The translations under genes were made by a program, and so were the position numbers. The notes under the pieces were generated by a model that saw only the letters and a program-made list of their open reading frames with translations, was not told the origin of the DNA and ran no database searches. From assembly GCA_034766995.1 (NCBI GenBank), contig CM068318.1:2492501-2556500 (forward strand): a stretch of 64,000 bases of DNA, read 5' to 3'. Shown piece by piece: positions 44,093 to 56,319 of the stretch. Positions within the stretch are counted from its first letter, which is position 1. Every line of letters starts with the position of its first letter. The DNA is from Acanthacorydalis orientalis. Its lineage: Eukaryota > Arthropoda > Insecta > Megaloptera > Corydalidae.

Positions 44093-44962
44093 CAGGGTGT
44101 TTGAATCAACTTAGGCGGATTTTGTTTCACCGCCATTGTTGTTTGTTATGTAGCTATCAGTTGTAATTTAACAGTGTGGTTCGGATGCAGGAAATTTATT
44201 ATAGAGAGTTTAACGCCATCAAGAATGGTGTTATAAGATATTATAGCTCAATATTGACAACCCCATTTTTTTTGAAAATTTAATCATGCATGACCAAACT
44301 CATTTCGACAACAAAATAGCCATGATTAAGGATCTGAAGTATAAGACTGATTCATGAATAATTTCTTCACTCTCGTAGAGTGACTGTTTGGTGTTCAATT
44401 TGGATTGGTCCATCATTAGAGCATATTTTTAAAGATGTTAATGGAAATGTTATTATTGTCACTGGTGAACGATATCGTGCGATCCTGCAAAACGTCTTTG
44501 TGTCTGAAATTAATGAACAAGGTCTATAGCACATGTGGTTTCAACAGGACGGTTCCACATCGCATACAGTTCCCGCTATGATGTAAATTTTGCTCGATGC
44601 ATTTTCCTAGCCGAATAATTTGAAAATTTAGTCACATCAAATGGTCATCTCGTTCGTCTGATTTGATTGTATCAGATTTTTTTCTTTGGGACTATTTAAA
44701 AGACCGGGTCTGGGCTAATAAGTCAATGATAATTCAACAGCTTAATAACAGCATTCAACAAGAAATCGCTCGAATAACAGCAGAAATATACGGAAAAGTC
44801 ATAAAAAAATGTGACTGAAATAGTCTAGAGGCGGCAATTTGGTCGATATCATTTTGCATACTTAATGCCATGAATTAAATAAACGAGCCATAAAAAATAA
44901 TCACATGTTTTATTTAAATATTATTAAAAACAAAATCGGTCGAAGTTCACTCAAACATCCTG
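44093..44962 (+). mobile_element. Mariner-like DNA transposon M1, inactive (870 bp)
   Basis: Terminal inverted repeats of about 35 bp: CAGGGTGTTTGAATCAAC, TTAGGCGGATTTTGTTT on the left, with the right end the reverse complement of CAGGATGTTTGAGTGAAC, TTCGACCGATTTTGTTT. TA flanks both ends (44,091-44,092 and 44,963-44,964), as expected for Tc1/mariner insertion. The interior holds a broken transposase. At 870 bp it is shorter than a full element of this group (usually about 1.2-1.3 kb), the missing part being the N-terminal half including the first catalytic Asp. Confidence 0.9.
44188..44820 (+). pseudogene. Mariner-family transposase remnant in M1
   Basis: From about 44,380 one frame reads RRVTVWCS, then KDVNGNVIIVTGERYRAIL, and HMWFQQDGSTSHT with the second catalytic Asp at 44,548-44,550. 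A shifted frame reads SSRSSDLIVSDFFLWDYLKD with the third Asp at 44,660-44,662, then RVWANKSMIIQQ and further. The Asp codons are 112 nt apart, against 105 nt for DD34D, which fits a DD34D ancestor plus a small frame-changing insertion. Several in-frame stops occur. The DNA-binding N-terminus and D1 block are largely absent. The product would have bound the element ends and moved it by cut and paste; this copy cannot make it. Confidence 0.85.
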
Positions 44963-44964
44963 TA

Positions 44965-45800
44965 TAATAAAACAGATTGCAGTTTAAAAACCGCTAATTA
45001 TAATTTTGATTTTTATAATTAGACCCGCACAACATTGTCTAATTATAAAACAGAAATTTAATAACGAAACACACATTCATATACAACAAAAATTTAAAGA
45101 AAAGCACATTTCTTGAAACTCTCGTATGTAACAACCCGAAAGAACAATATGAAGAGAAAAGAAAAAATTAGAAATGTCAATTAGTCTACAACGATTTACA
45201 ATCACAATTATTAAAACACGTGTAATTAATATGCAATAATATTCGGTATTAAATTGAAAACATGTAGGTTACGTTCACAAATAATGTTGGAAATCATGAA
45301 TTTAAATAAAACACGGTAATAAATGTCACGTTAACAACGAAGAGACAATTACGTTAATGACGCTTAAGTTATGTGTACCTATTGCACTGCATTTCCGTTT
45401 TAGAACATATAAATAGTACACATACTAACACCAAAATGCTGTTTATTCAACGCCAAGGTTGTGAATTACATTCACACAACGCATATATTATCTTACTTGA
45501 ATACGAAATTCGTTGAAATAATTATATAGCAGAAAATAAAATTAGATTAATTAAACACACATGCTTTTATTTATATATTACATACATACAGAGCGAGAGA
45601 GAGAGAAATGTACAGTATAAAATATGAATCTGCTTAACACTGTCCTGGTGGCCTTCGTCTCTCTGAATCAGCTTCCATTTTTTACATTTTTTTAAACCTT
45701 TTGTATCCCAAGTTTTAAGCAGTTAAACTTATTTTAGAATGTGTGGGATTAAAAAGAGTGTAATATAAAAATTAAATATATTTTCCAGAAATGAACTTTA
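44965..45800. other. AT-rich sequence with no supported feature
   Basis: Contains a short (GA)n at about 45,592-45,606. Otherwise nothing recognised. Confidence 0.4.
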
Positions 45801-45804
45801 TGCT

Positions 45805-45915
45805 CAACCCTCAAAAAAACTTTCAGAAATGTTCAATAAATGATTATCACCTTTGTTGTTAATACGTATTTCAATGGGGATCCGATCATCCTTCTAGCAC
45901 TAAAGTACAGAAAAT
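45805..45915 (-). repeat. R3 arm
   Basis: Reverse-complement arm: TTTCAGAAATGTTCAATAAA, TGATTATCACCTTTGTTGTT, AATACGTATTTCAATGGGGA, TCCGATCATCCTTCTAGCAC, TAAAGTACAGAAAA. Confidence 0.75.
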
Positions 45916-45919
45916 TCTT

Positions 45920-47130
45920 GTAATATCAAATATGAACAGTAAGTAGATGTAATATTTGCGTGCATTTAGCTGAAACGAATAAAAATGTACTATAAAATTT
46001 AATAACACGTCTGACAGTTAATAATACTCTGCAAAATTTATAGTTTTCCGACCACCACGTGCGCTTGAATTTACTTTCAATTTTAACTATCAACTGAGAA
46101 GTTATGTAGCAGTTAAAGTTGTTATTAAATTATACGTGTCTCTAGTAATACTAAAAATCAACATAATCCAGTCTTATAACAATAGAAAAAATAAGTTATG
46201 ATTCTAGCATGTGTTCACTTCATTACAAAGGATTAAAAAAATATTGAAAGTGTTTTTGTATATATTTTTAATTAAATTTTTATCTTCCTGATCTTATTTG
46301 ACTATTTGTCTGTTCTACACTTCTAATTTCAGCATGGCAGGATGCCATCTTCCGGTAAATATTAGAGAGTTTATAATATCTACTTGAAGATGACACACGT
46401 GCTGAAACTAGTAGTGTACAACAGACACTTATATGGTCCAAAATAACGAAGAAAATCAAGACAAAACATTTAATTATATTCACTGAAATTATAAGTCCAT
46501 ATCTATTAGAATGTGTTTAAAATTTCATTCAAAATTAAAAATACAAATAAACATTTCTTTATACAAGCTGATATAGTTATAAGAAGTTTACATTATGAGA
46601 AATCCTCTTCAGTGTCATAAAAATGGTGATTCGATCTCGAATGTGGTACACATATATATTCAAGATGTTTGTATATAAAATAGAAATATGTGATTTATTG
46701 TTTATCTATCTGGGATGCATTTAAATGACTTGTGATCTATCCAGATATCTAAATTTACTGACGGAAGCTTTTAATACTTTATTCTGACGTCTTTTACGAG
46801 TGCAAGCCCAGATAAAATGAAACATTTATACGAGATTTCAATACGAAACGGAATAAACAGTTATACAAAATAGTGATGCTTATAAAACATTACCGATATA
46901 CCATACAAAGTATATAAAAGGAATAGATATAGAAAATATTCACGGGATGAAATTTCATAATACGAATTATCGAACTTATGTTAGTTTCATTTGAAAAATT
47001 CCGAATGATTTCTTGAAAATCATCAACAGACTGACAGTCGATTTAAATTAAATACGACTTGTGGGCGTTTCATGCTACGGTTCTATACACCGGTAACGAT
47101 TTAATAGTTTTGAATGAAAAAATAAGAAAA
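45920..47130. other. AT-rich sequence with no supported gene
   Basis: Near 46,383-46,412 there is ACTTGAAGATGACACACGTG followed by CTGAAACTAGTAGTG, an imperfect hairpin motif often seen in arthropod retroelements. A 67-codon minus frame (46,280-46,483) overlaps it and shows no domain. No other support. Confidence 0.35.
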
Positions 47131-47134
47131 CAGT

Positions 47135-47370
47135 TTTCTCAGAAATGAATTTTCACTCTTTATAAACTACATTTTTTCCTGATCGAGAATGTTTTACACA
47201 TTTATAAATGTTTATGAATACTTGGCAATTATATCATCCTCAAAACACTAAAATAGGTTTTTCTATACCTTAACGCCTTGAGGATAATAATCAAAAATTG
47301 AACGTTTTGTCAAACGAATTGAATCATTTATTCATCAGGAAAACAATTATTATATGAAATTTGTATATTT
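47135..47370. repeat. R3 foldback element, both arms
   Basis: Left arm: TCAGAAATGAATTTTCACTC, TATAAACTACATTTTTTCCT, GATCGAGAATG, TTATATCATCCTCAAAACAC. Centre: TAAAATAGGTTTTTCTATAC. Right arm: CTTAACGCCTTGAGGATAAT, AATCAAAAATTGAACG. Confidence 0.75.
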
Positions 47371-47620
47371 TTTTTAACAAAATAGACTAAATAACAAGAT
47401 TTAACATCTAAAAATAAAAATTAATATTTAAGTCTCAATATGACATGAAAAATAAACATCTAGTTTTCTAGTTAACTGTATTTAGGATGTTAAAAGACCA
47501 ATATTTATTTACAATTTCAGATTACTATCTATTACTCTAACATTCTTCTCTTTATATTATTTTATCTATCATTCTTGCATTCAACATGCTTTATTAATTA
47601 AATAAACAATATTTAATATA

Positions 47621-47668
47621 CTAGGTGTAAAAATTAATTCTGTGCATTTAAATTGAATCAATTATTAG
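47621..47668 (+). repeat. R1 5' terminus fragment, copy I
   Basis: CTAGGTGTAAAAATTAATTC, TGTGCATTTAAATTGAATCA, ATTA is the R1 left end with few changes, preceded by TA (47,619-47,620). The R1 interior does not follow, so this is a truncated or rearranged copy. Confidence 0.7.
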
Positions 47669-47669
47669 T

Positions 47670-48585
47670 ATTATTAGACTGCAATTCTATTTATTTAGTA
47701 TAAAGTTCTTTCTGAAGTATGTTTATAATTTCATCCAAAATACATCTCTACACAAATTGCTATAAAAACATAAGTAAACAGTTCACAATCTATGAAAATT
47801 GTTCATTTCTAAAACGGAATAACGGCGAAAGAAACACTATAATTAGTATCTTGATATAATACCATGATGCAACTCTGCATAAATACTAATTACAGTCTAA
47901 CTTGACTGCTTTAATTTTATGTTTCATTATGAAACTATATTTATATACCTATACACTTGAATTTTATCCGAATTAACTTGTTTTGTTTACAACGCTAATC
48001 ACATTCATCAAACACTTTTTATCTCATCTATCATACATAATATACCGTATATAAAAGAAAGAAAAGCGAAATCGTGCTTCTGTGCAAGATTAGACTACTT
48101 TATTCACTGGGAATTTACTTAAGCAATATATTATATGAGTGCTAGTTATCTAGGAAGGGGAACCCCTGGGGATACTTGTGAAAGCGTTAGGAAACAGTAG
48201 GAAGTACTCGAAGATATTAAATCATCTGTCTCAATTTAATATGTAGTCACTTAGTTTTATGTTGTCCATAAAAAATTACGAAAATTAAGTTTTATAGCAT
48301 GTTTTTACTGTATTTACAATTAATTTGCTGTTTAATATGAAAAACGAAAAAAATATTTATAAAACTGTTTCTTATTTTATAAATATTCAGCTGTAAAATA
48401 AAAAAGAATCCTGTTTTGTGTTATTTGTAAAATACATGACATACTTGTAACTATTTATAAATTAAAAATAGAGCTTTGTACAACACCACGTCTGTACATT
48501 CGTTTTCAAAATCACCCCGTAATTCGAACGCAGAATGTATGAGTGACAAACGTTATAAAAAAAGTCCATTAAAAACCATATTACT
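47670..48585. other. AT-rich sequence with no supported gene
   Basis: A small GC-containing patch (GGAAGGGGAACCCCTGGGGA) lies near 48,153-48,172 and contains the palindromic core GGGGAACCCC. No gene is supported. Confidence 0.35.
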
Positions 48586-48589
48586 CTCA

Positions 48590-48700
48590 GATAGAATCGA
48601 AAAGAACACCAGCAATAATCAATGATGATTTATTCAACACATTTGATCACAAAGTGTCTAGTTTATGGAATGGAAAAAAGTCATTTATAAAATCCTGTTT
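48590..48700 (+). repeat. R3 arm
   Basis: Forward arm: CTCTCAGATAGAATCG, CCAGCAATAATCAATGATGA, TTTATTCAACACATTTGATC, TTTATGGAATGGAAAAAAGT. Confidence 0.65.
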
Positions 48701-48704
48701 TTAA

Positions 48705-49049
48705 TTCGATTTACAACATTTGTCATAATCGAAACTCATATTTCTATTTAAATAAAGTACAGAGAATGAACATCTTTACTACAAAGATAGAAAACTAAAA
48801 CCAGTTTCAATTTGATAAATTCAAAAATAATCTATTCGATCTGATTAATACTGAAACACTCACTTAAACAGAGCCTGTTTTAATCTTTATAAAAATAAAA
48901 CTAACAAAATAAATTTTCGAATTAAGGTCTGTAATCATGACAAAGTATGTTAACTGATTTTCTTTTTAATATGGAATTCATTAAAATGCCTGTGGTAAAA
49001 TGTTAATGATATGTTAATTAGCATAAATGTTTAATTTATATTTGTTACA

Positions 49050-49050
<1 letters not shown>
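48705..49050. other. AT-rich sequence with no supported feature
   Basis: Nothing recognised. Confidence 0.4.

Positions 49051-49051
<1 letters not shown>

Positions 49052-49091
<40 letters not shown>
49052..49091. repeat. (TA)20 microsatellite
   Basis: Uninterrupted TA array. Confidence 0.95.
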
Positions 49092-49094
<3 letters not shown>

Positions 49095-49771
49095 GCAGGT
49101 GAAACCTCATATTACTAAATTACTAAAACAGGATTTACATATTAATAACTTTATACTAATTATGAATTTTGATTGGTTAAATTTTGAGAATATATTTTTA
49201 TGAAATTAGTCTATTAGAGAAACAATAAATGGGTTATAAGCTCCAAGTAGGTGTTCATTGTATATTTCATTAGTCATCAGCAGTTTTAAACATGTTTCAA
49301 TCCATACAAGTGATTTACAAAGACTGAATCTAATCAATAATTATTAATACTATTTAAAATAGAAACACATGCGTAGGCAGTTCATGTAAATGTATGGAAT
49401 AATCGAATCGATTATTAACTGCGTATATAAAAGTTGTTCAATCCCATATGAGTAAAATATATAAACAATATCGCTATGCAATGATAGTACGTTTGAAAGT
49501 CACACAGATTTATGATACGAGCAAGACAATGCGAATCAGTTACATGCATAGAAGGTGGACCTGGCGTGACATTCTAAAATAAAAAGATAACAACGGTAAA
49601 TCTGCTTCTTGTTTTTGAAAAGAAAAAACGGATACTTTTGTACTTTCTAAATGAGTGTCGATGTGCGAAACGGGCCGAATTGGTTGATATTTAATTATTC
49701 AGATTGAAATGTCGTGTATGATAATTAGTTGTTGGTGTAATAAATACTCATTTTCATTATTTCATACGATA

Positions 49772-49776
<5 letters not shown>

Positions 49777-49839
<63 letters not shown>
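49777..49839. repeat. (TA)31 microsatellite
   Basis: Long uninterrupted TA array. The frame at 49,709-49,912 (+) crosses it and is not credible. Confidence 0.95.
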
Positions 49840-49841
<2 letters not shown>

Positions 49842-49844
49842 AAA

Positions 49845-51395
49845 AGACATTCAAATTAAATACTAATTTCATAAAAATTCAAAACTGCATTCATATGAAT
49901 GATTTCCAATAGATGTTTATAAAAATAAATATCCATTTCAACGCATGGAAATCGTCGAATATTTATAAAACAGTAAAATACAAAACTTGAGAAACTTCTG
50001 AACAATACTATTAACTTCAAATCCGTATCTTTACTTCTATATCACTTAAACGTTTCCAACAAAAACGTACACTAAAAAAGCAATACGGCGTAAAAACGAC
50101 TCAGTATATAAAAACACAAATAATGCTGAAAAAAAAACTTTTGATAGAAGTACTGGCGTAAAACCTAGACGTATTAACGAAATGTCCAGAAAACGTGAAC
50201 CCGTCAATAACATTTCAATGTTTTTTTACTGTCGTTCCGTCCGCATATATATTTCACACACTCGGTACTATAAAAAAAAATAATATTACACTTTTATGAT
50301 ATATATACAGGACGAAAACTGAATTAGCTCATGGAAAATGTAATTGTGAAAATATAGTGCGTACGGTCGTGCGAAAAGGGACGAATATATTGAATAAGTA
50401 TTTTATTTATGATCATACATGTATGTAAATGTATATATATATATATATAGAAAGAGAGAATGAAGAAGGGAGAGGAAATGTGACAGATAGATGCATCTAT
50501 TGGAACTAAATTAAAAAGAACCTAGCACACCAAGAATATAGGACCTAAGACATATTAACAAAAAATCACATTCATGTAATTTTAGAAACAACGACTTTAG
50601 TTTTTAAGACAACCTGAATACCAGAAAGATAACACGAACAACAAGACCAGTTTTCTACTCATAACACGTTGATTAATAACCTAACATGTTCCCTATTCAT
50701 CAGCAATCACTTTACAAAGTTTTCTTTGTGAAATAAACGGTTTCAAAACAATCTCTTACAAATAAAGTTCATTTAAAGTACAAAGGACAAAATCTACAAG
50801 ATGCATTTCTATGCAGCACTTCAAACAACAAACAATTGGCATAAAATATAATCTTATTTTGAAGAACCATAAAATCCAATTTATTTTTAAACGAGACGTT
50901 AGAGAAACAAATACGATCATTCATCCTCGAAGTAGCTTACGTTAAAACCTTTTATCAGACGAAAAAGATATGAATTATTGAAATGAATGCTAAAAAGAAA
51001 GAATGTATTCTTTTCTTTCGTAATCTTTGTAATAGAAATTAGTATAGAAGCTTTGTGAAACTCGATGGCTAATCAAATTGTACAAGAAATATGATATTCT
51101 TTAATTTAAATATTTCTGTATTAAATTCTACAATGTTAATGATTAATGTATGAATTAATTACTAATATTATAATAATATTAAAGCATAATTTTAAATTTT
51201 GATCAATATCATAAATGATTTAATATGACATGTTCGGTAAATTGAAAAAGTATTTCAAATTTTTAGAAAATAGGTTCATATCAAATTTCATTCCCTAAAA
51301 TTACAGTTTATCTATCTAAATAAAATGCAAAAGTGTACATATGAGGTTCAAATTTATCATAAAGACTGTTTGTTAAGTTTTATAAATGTACTTTA
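49845..51395. other. AT-rich sequence with no supported gene
   Basis: A short (TA)9 followed by GA-rich sequence lies at 50,432-50,475. No long open frame. Confidence 0.4.
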
Positions 51396-51399
51396 TATT

Positions 51400-51553
51400 T
51401 TTTTTTTAAAAAAAAGTTATTCTTGTTGTTCATTTCGCAAACAAGAAAAAAATGTTCATTATTGATCATTTTTAATGCGGTGGAAAAAATCATATAATAA
51501 CAATTTTTGGACTAAAAACAATCAATGAATGATTATTGAACATAGTTGATTAA

Positions 51554-51555
<2 letters not shown>
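51400..51555. repeat. R3 arm remnants
   Basis: TTTCGCAAACAAGAAAAAAA, TGTTCATTATTGATCATTTT, then GGACTAAAAACAATCAATGA, ATGATTATTGAACATAGTTG. Both orientations are mixed and degenerate. Confidence 0.5.

Positions 51556-51613
<58 letters not shown>
51556..51613. repeat. (AT)29 microsatellite
   Basis: Uninterrupted AT array next to an R3 remnant. Confidence 0.95.
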
Positions 51614-51616
<3 letters not shown>

Positions 51617-51691
51617 CATAGTTTATAAATACTTGATTATTTCGATGATAAAACCATCCTCAAGTGTAAAGACGTGGAAGATTGTAATACA

Positions 51692-52020
51692 AATTTATTC
51701 ATAATCCATATGTTTCAAAAAGATCATAAAAAGGTTCGGTACGATATTTTCTATTCTTTTTTTTTGAAAAAAAAAACATTTAGACATTTAAAAACCAATA
51801 ATAAGACACATACTCGAGGGAATACGTCTGGAATGGGATGGATGACAAAAAAATCTTATGGGAAAATCCAATATTTTTTTATTCTTCTTTATCAAAAAAA
51901 TCATACAAAGAGTTCAACAGGAAACTTTCTATTCTTTTTTTAAAAAAAAAGAATCTAGAAAATTAAAAAAGTTATGAGACAGTTGAAAGAACACGTTTGG
52001 AATAACAGACTAGAGGAAAA
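51692..52020 (+). repeat. Imperfect tandem duplication with T9A9 palindromes
   Basis: Two units of roughly 140-180 bp start near 51,710 and 51,890. Shared order: TCAAAAAGATCATAAAAAGG (TCAAAAAAATCATACAAAGA), TTTCTATTCTTTTTTTTT, A9-A10, a GACA-containing segment, ACGTCTGGAATGGGATG (ACGTTTGGAATAACAGA), GAC/AAAAAA. The frame at 51,674-51,943 (+) spans it but is Lys/Phe biased and not called. Confidence 0.7.
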
Positions 52021-52034
52021 AATGTTTTATGCCT

Positions 52035-52200
52035 TAGATTTTTGTGTATCTAAGTACTCAGAGAACGATGATATCGAAATATGTACAAACAACAATAAAA
52101 AAAATGATTAATAATCACACACTGAAAATTTTTTGTATAGTGCGGAATGGAGAAAAAAGAAAAAACCAATCTACGAAAATGAAATAAATCTCAAAAGTAC
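52035..52200 (+). repeat. R3 arm
   Basis: Forward arm: TTTTTGTGTATCTAAGTACT, CAGAGAACGATGATATCGAA, ACAACAATAAAAAAAATGAT, TTGTATAGTGCGGAATGGAG, AATCTACGAAAATGAAATAA. Confidence 0.65.
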
Positions 52201-52204
52201 TAGT

Positions 52205-52743
52205 TTTCATTCAAAAAAACAGTGTTTACACGAGTTCTTTTTCAGTTAAATCAACCTAATAATAAATTTCGAATCAACTTACAAGAAAAATAATAAGAAA
52301 CCTAAACAACTATACACACAATCGACATACATATATTTTATATTTACAATAGATTTTATTAAGTAGGTCGATTGTTTATGTATGTCTACAACGTACGTCA
52401 CAGCGTGTAGTGTTTTCTCAATATCTCAATAAAGTACGCAGCGAAATAAAAGAAAGGATGAATTTAATATAACAAAAACGTGATCTTCAAGTTAAAATGG
52501 AATTACACAGGGTTCGTGTACGACTCCATCGACAGAATAAAACAAAAATAAGGTAGCAGCAACAGAACACTCGGGAAGAGATTAAACGAATGGAATTCGT
52601 TTTCTGCAATGGGCAGGGAGGAGAAGTCCGAATATATTGAACGTAGTGTCATTTATCTGTCTGTCTGTTGATGCCGATGAAATAATAGAGATGAAAATGG
52701 TGCAATCGTGTAAAAAACCGATCACATTTATTAATATACAACC

Positions 52744-52745
<2 letters not shown>
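52205..52745. other. Unassigned sequence
   Basis: Moderately AT-rich, with CpG-containing patches at 52,385-52,660. Overlapping frames on both strands near 52,582-52,848 read into the TA array and are not credible. Confidence 0.35.
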
Positions 52746-52747
<2 letters not shown>

Positions 52748-52788
<41 letters not shown>

Positions 52789-52802
52789 TACATATATACA
52801 CA

Positions 52803-52842
<40 letters not shown>
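52748..52842. repeat. (TA)n with interspersed CA, compound microsatellite
   Basis: About 95 bp of TA arrays broken by CACATATATACATATATACA-type variants. Confidence 0.95.
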
Positions 52843-52999
52843 AGACAATACATAATTACAAGAAAGGTATCAGATTAGAAACTTGAAGATTATAATTATT
52901 TATATTATGTTAAAGCATTATTTGTGTGAATGTGTAATTTTTAAAACGTTATAAACGGCATGATAAAAAAAGCACAAAGTCTAAAAATAAGGCATACGA

Positions 53000-53350
53000 T
53001 GAAGCAAAGTTTCGTACTTGTAAAATATGGTCGGTGGCTCTTTGAACCTTTTCTATTAATCTTCAATGTAAAATATGTGCCTCGTGAGAAATATATAAAT
53101 TAACATTTTGCGTACGGCTGTTAGTTAAAGTAAAAGTGATGCAGGAGCGGCGCTGAAAAGAAAAAAGAAACGATGGTACTAAACGACACGCACTATTGCG
53201 TCTATCGGAAATACTACACGTACATACACAGGCCCATCAATCGTTCAGTAAATAAATAAGAAACTCATTTCTTCCGATCGTTTCAAATGACTGGGTTTAA
53301 CGACGAGCACGACGGCCTATGAAAATGTTTTATATAAATGAAAACATAAA
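53000..53350. other. CpG-richer repeat-free block
   Basis: Less AT-rich, with GGAGCGGCGCTG, GACGAGCACGACGGCC and similar words. No frame with a domain. Candidate for exon or regulatory sequence, unproven. Confidence 0.25.
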
Positions 53351-53711
53351 TAAGCAAGAATGTGGTAATATTTCAAGATTAGAGGATTGGTGAACTGATA
53401 TCTGATTGAATGCGGAATAAAATGAGATCCTAAAAAAGTATCGTTCGAGAAAGACTTGAAGTCATTACAGTTCTTTGTGAAATCAAATCAATTAAAAACT
53501 TGCAGTAATAAATCATTGATTATTTCTTTTTTATCTACTAACAACTATTAACAATTCAATGTTTACTACTGTATGCACCTCTAGGTTTGTATTTACAGTT
53601 TTATGCATGCTACAACCGGTTTTTTTGATTATTTTATTACAAACGAACTAAGAGAGATCAAAATTAAATACTAATTACTTGATATCACTATAAATATCAA
53701 CATAATAAAGA

Positions 53712-53740
53712 TTATATATATATATATATATACACACATA

Positions 53741-53796
<56 letters not shown>

Positions 53797-53801
53797 TATA
53801 T
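53712..53801. repeat. (TA)n compound microsatellite
   Basis: TA arrays with CACACATATATATGTGTA near the middle, itself a short palindrome. Confidence 0.95.
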
Positions 53802-53804
53802 TGA

Positions 53805-54955
53805 ATATACCAGCAAAGAAACTTAAAAGCAATAAACAAAAAAATTGATGAAAGTGCAGTCGAAATAATTATTTGTCTTTAAGAAACACATATTTCAATT
53901 TGTTTACAAATTTATATACAACATTTTATCTACCAAGATTGGAGGTATTTAAAGGCACGTCGACAAATAAGGACTAGTGTAAGAAAATTAATTTTCAACT
54001 CAATTTTTAAAAAAATATAGAATAAATTTCATACATTATAAACAGATTTATTTATTTTTTATATCAGTTGGAGATTTTTTTATAATATTGTACATTATCT
54101 TAATAGATCTAGGTAATGTAAGAAACTTTAATGTCTGATATATACAGAAAGCTTTGCTTGAAGATAAATTGTATATATTTTATTGATAATTTAAAAAAAA
54201 TTGTACTCTTGTATAAATGATAGATAAATGAATCAAAAACAAGAATTAATACTTCCTTCTTGCACTGAACTGTTTTTTTTTTTTAATTACAGTAAATTAA
54301 TTAAAGTGAACCTATATTTTTTCAATCATCTCCATTCCCACAGTCTATACGTATGCAAGAACGAATTTAAAATTGATTTGACATTTGCCATTCTCATTTC
54401 TAAATCAATATTATAACAGTCAACATTCAATCAATGTAGATATTCAACAGATCGTTAGGTTACATGTGATTTACTCTTCCATATAAGGTCTTCTATTAAT
54501 TTAAATGCGTTTTCAATAAGTGTGTGTGTGTGTGTTATACAAATTGACAATATTGTGTGTCTCTTCGACTTCTGCCACTTCGGTCGACTGTATTCAATGT
54601 ATTCTAAGAATTAATTCAAGGATAATAATGTCATGTATATTATTATTATGCAGAATGATTGTTGACACATGCATTTGTATTGAACCAGTTTATTGAAAGG
54701 GCATCGAGCTAAGATAAGTTCGTATAATGGTGACCGATTAAGTATAACTAATGAATATGAATCGGCGTGTCTGTTTAAAGTTAATTTTTATTAGTTCGGT
54801 TGTGTTTGTGGTGAATAAATATCGTTCTTGTACGAATTTATATATATATATAAACGTTCTACTTATTTCAAACTATATTTGTTTTTAAAAAAAAACGAAA
54901 TCTTTTTTAATCTACAAATTCGCCGCATATAAATTTTATTTATGTACATAAAACT
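53805..54955. other. AT-rich sequence with no supported gene
   Basis: (GT)7 at about 54,520-54,534 and a short TA run at 54,838-54,852. The 62-codon frame at 54,228-54,416 (+) contains a T10 run and has no motif. Confidence 0.4.
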
Positions 54956-54959
54956 GTAG

Positions 54960-55226
54960 TGTTTTTAAAATAATTTGCTGAATTTTTCATTCATCTCAAA
55001 AACAACAAGTTTATTTGATTCTAAATGCTTTTGTAAATATTTTTTCCGTCTTATCGCTCAAAGAATGAAGGTATTGCCATTAAACAAGAATCATAAATGA
55101 ATTATAATAATTTACCGAACGTTTTTGATCAAAAAGTAAAAAAAAATGTTGGATATAGAATGAGTGAGAAATTTAATTGTGGAAGTGAATTCAACAATAG
55201 TAACAGAACTATATTGTGATATTAAA
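54960..55226. repeat. R3 element, weak left arm and good right arm
   Basis: Left: GAATTTTTCATTCATCTC. Right: TTCCGTCTTATCGCTCAAAG, AATGAAGGTATTGCCATTAA, ACGTTTTTGATCAAAAAGTA, GTGGAAGTGAATTCAACAAT, AGAACTATATTGTGAT. Confidence 0.7.
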
Positions 55227-55229
55227 TAA

Positions 55230-56200
55230 AATCATTTTAAAATGAAAATTAAATTAAAAACTAAATAAATATCAATATTTTTCAATAAATATATAACGAA
55301 ACTATTGAATAATTTGTTTAAAAACTTTATAATAAAATTAATTATAAAACTGATTTATTTCTCAACTGGAGGACGGCGAAACATCTGAAACGTTTCCATG
55401 TACTTTTTTATTGAAAAAAATGTACTGTCGTATGCACACAAAAATGTGACATTAAAGCTGATTGTGTTATTAGAAATTATTGGTTTTATAAAATTCCAAA
55501 CGTTCTGAAAATATTATTGATATATAAGTACGCGCGACGTATTTTAATTAAAAGTTTTAATTGCTTTTTGATAACAGATAGTGTGGTACAAAAAACATAA
55601 TTAAAATTTGATTCAGTGTTTTTTTAAGAAAACTTTTTTGTTCTTTGTTTTGTGCAAGTTTGGATGATAATAGGACGTTTTTCGAACGAGGACGGTAATC
55701 TTTTTTCAATCATATTGTTTTTCTTCATCGAATGAATCGTCTTGTTTTTTTAATAAACTTTTTTCATCAAATATACAGATATTTAAATCGAAAAATTAAT
55801 AATAATTTAATTTTAGTATAATTTCTGTTTATATATTTGCATTGTTTTCAAAATACCATTCATTTCAATTACTGTCCTGTTAGGAAAGGACGTTTTAAAG
55901 AAATTTACATGAGTAGAGATAGTAGCTACATATTTGACATGAATGTTAATTATTCGAGCAACATTTACAAAATCGTATTATTCATTCAGATGAAGGGAAT
56001 AATAAACGTTGACAGTTATTATTTGATTTTAATTAAATAGGTTTGTCAATGTTTTGTTTACATGCGAGAAAACTATTTGGTTTGGAATATTAATCAGATT
56101 TTAAAAGTGTATATTTATATGCGCCAATTTTATTCTTTATTATATTTAATAAATATTAAATTTCTGTTAATAAATCGGCACGCACAGATTTATATTTACG

Positions 56201-56202
<2 letters not shown>
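55230..56202. other. AT-rich sequence with no supported gene
   Basis: A 67-codon frame at 55,837-56,040 (+) has a more even composition (HCFQNTIHFNYCPVRKGRFK) but no ATG start in frame at its beginning, no splice support and no family match. Not called. Confidence 0.35.

Positions 56203-56261
<59 letters not shown>
56203..56261. repeat. (TA)29 microsatellite
   Basis: Uninterrupted TA array. Confidence 0.95.
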
Positions 56262-56267
<6 letters not shown>

Positions 56268-56319
56268 AGAAATAAAAATCAGAAATATAGATAAATTAAT
56301 AAAAAATATTTTTTCAAAT

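Noticed and set aside
46375..46415. Possible hammerhead ribozyme core (CTTGAAGATGACAC ... CTGAAAC)
   Set aside because: The required CTGATGA core and a proper stem I/III layout are absent. It resembles an imperfect hairpin of the kind seen in retroelement 3' regions.
53941..53975. TTTAAAGGCAC resembling an inverted R1 left end
   Set aside because: Similarity stops after about 12 bp and no TTAGGTGT-like terminus follows.
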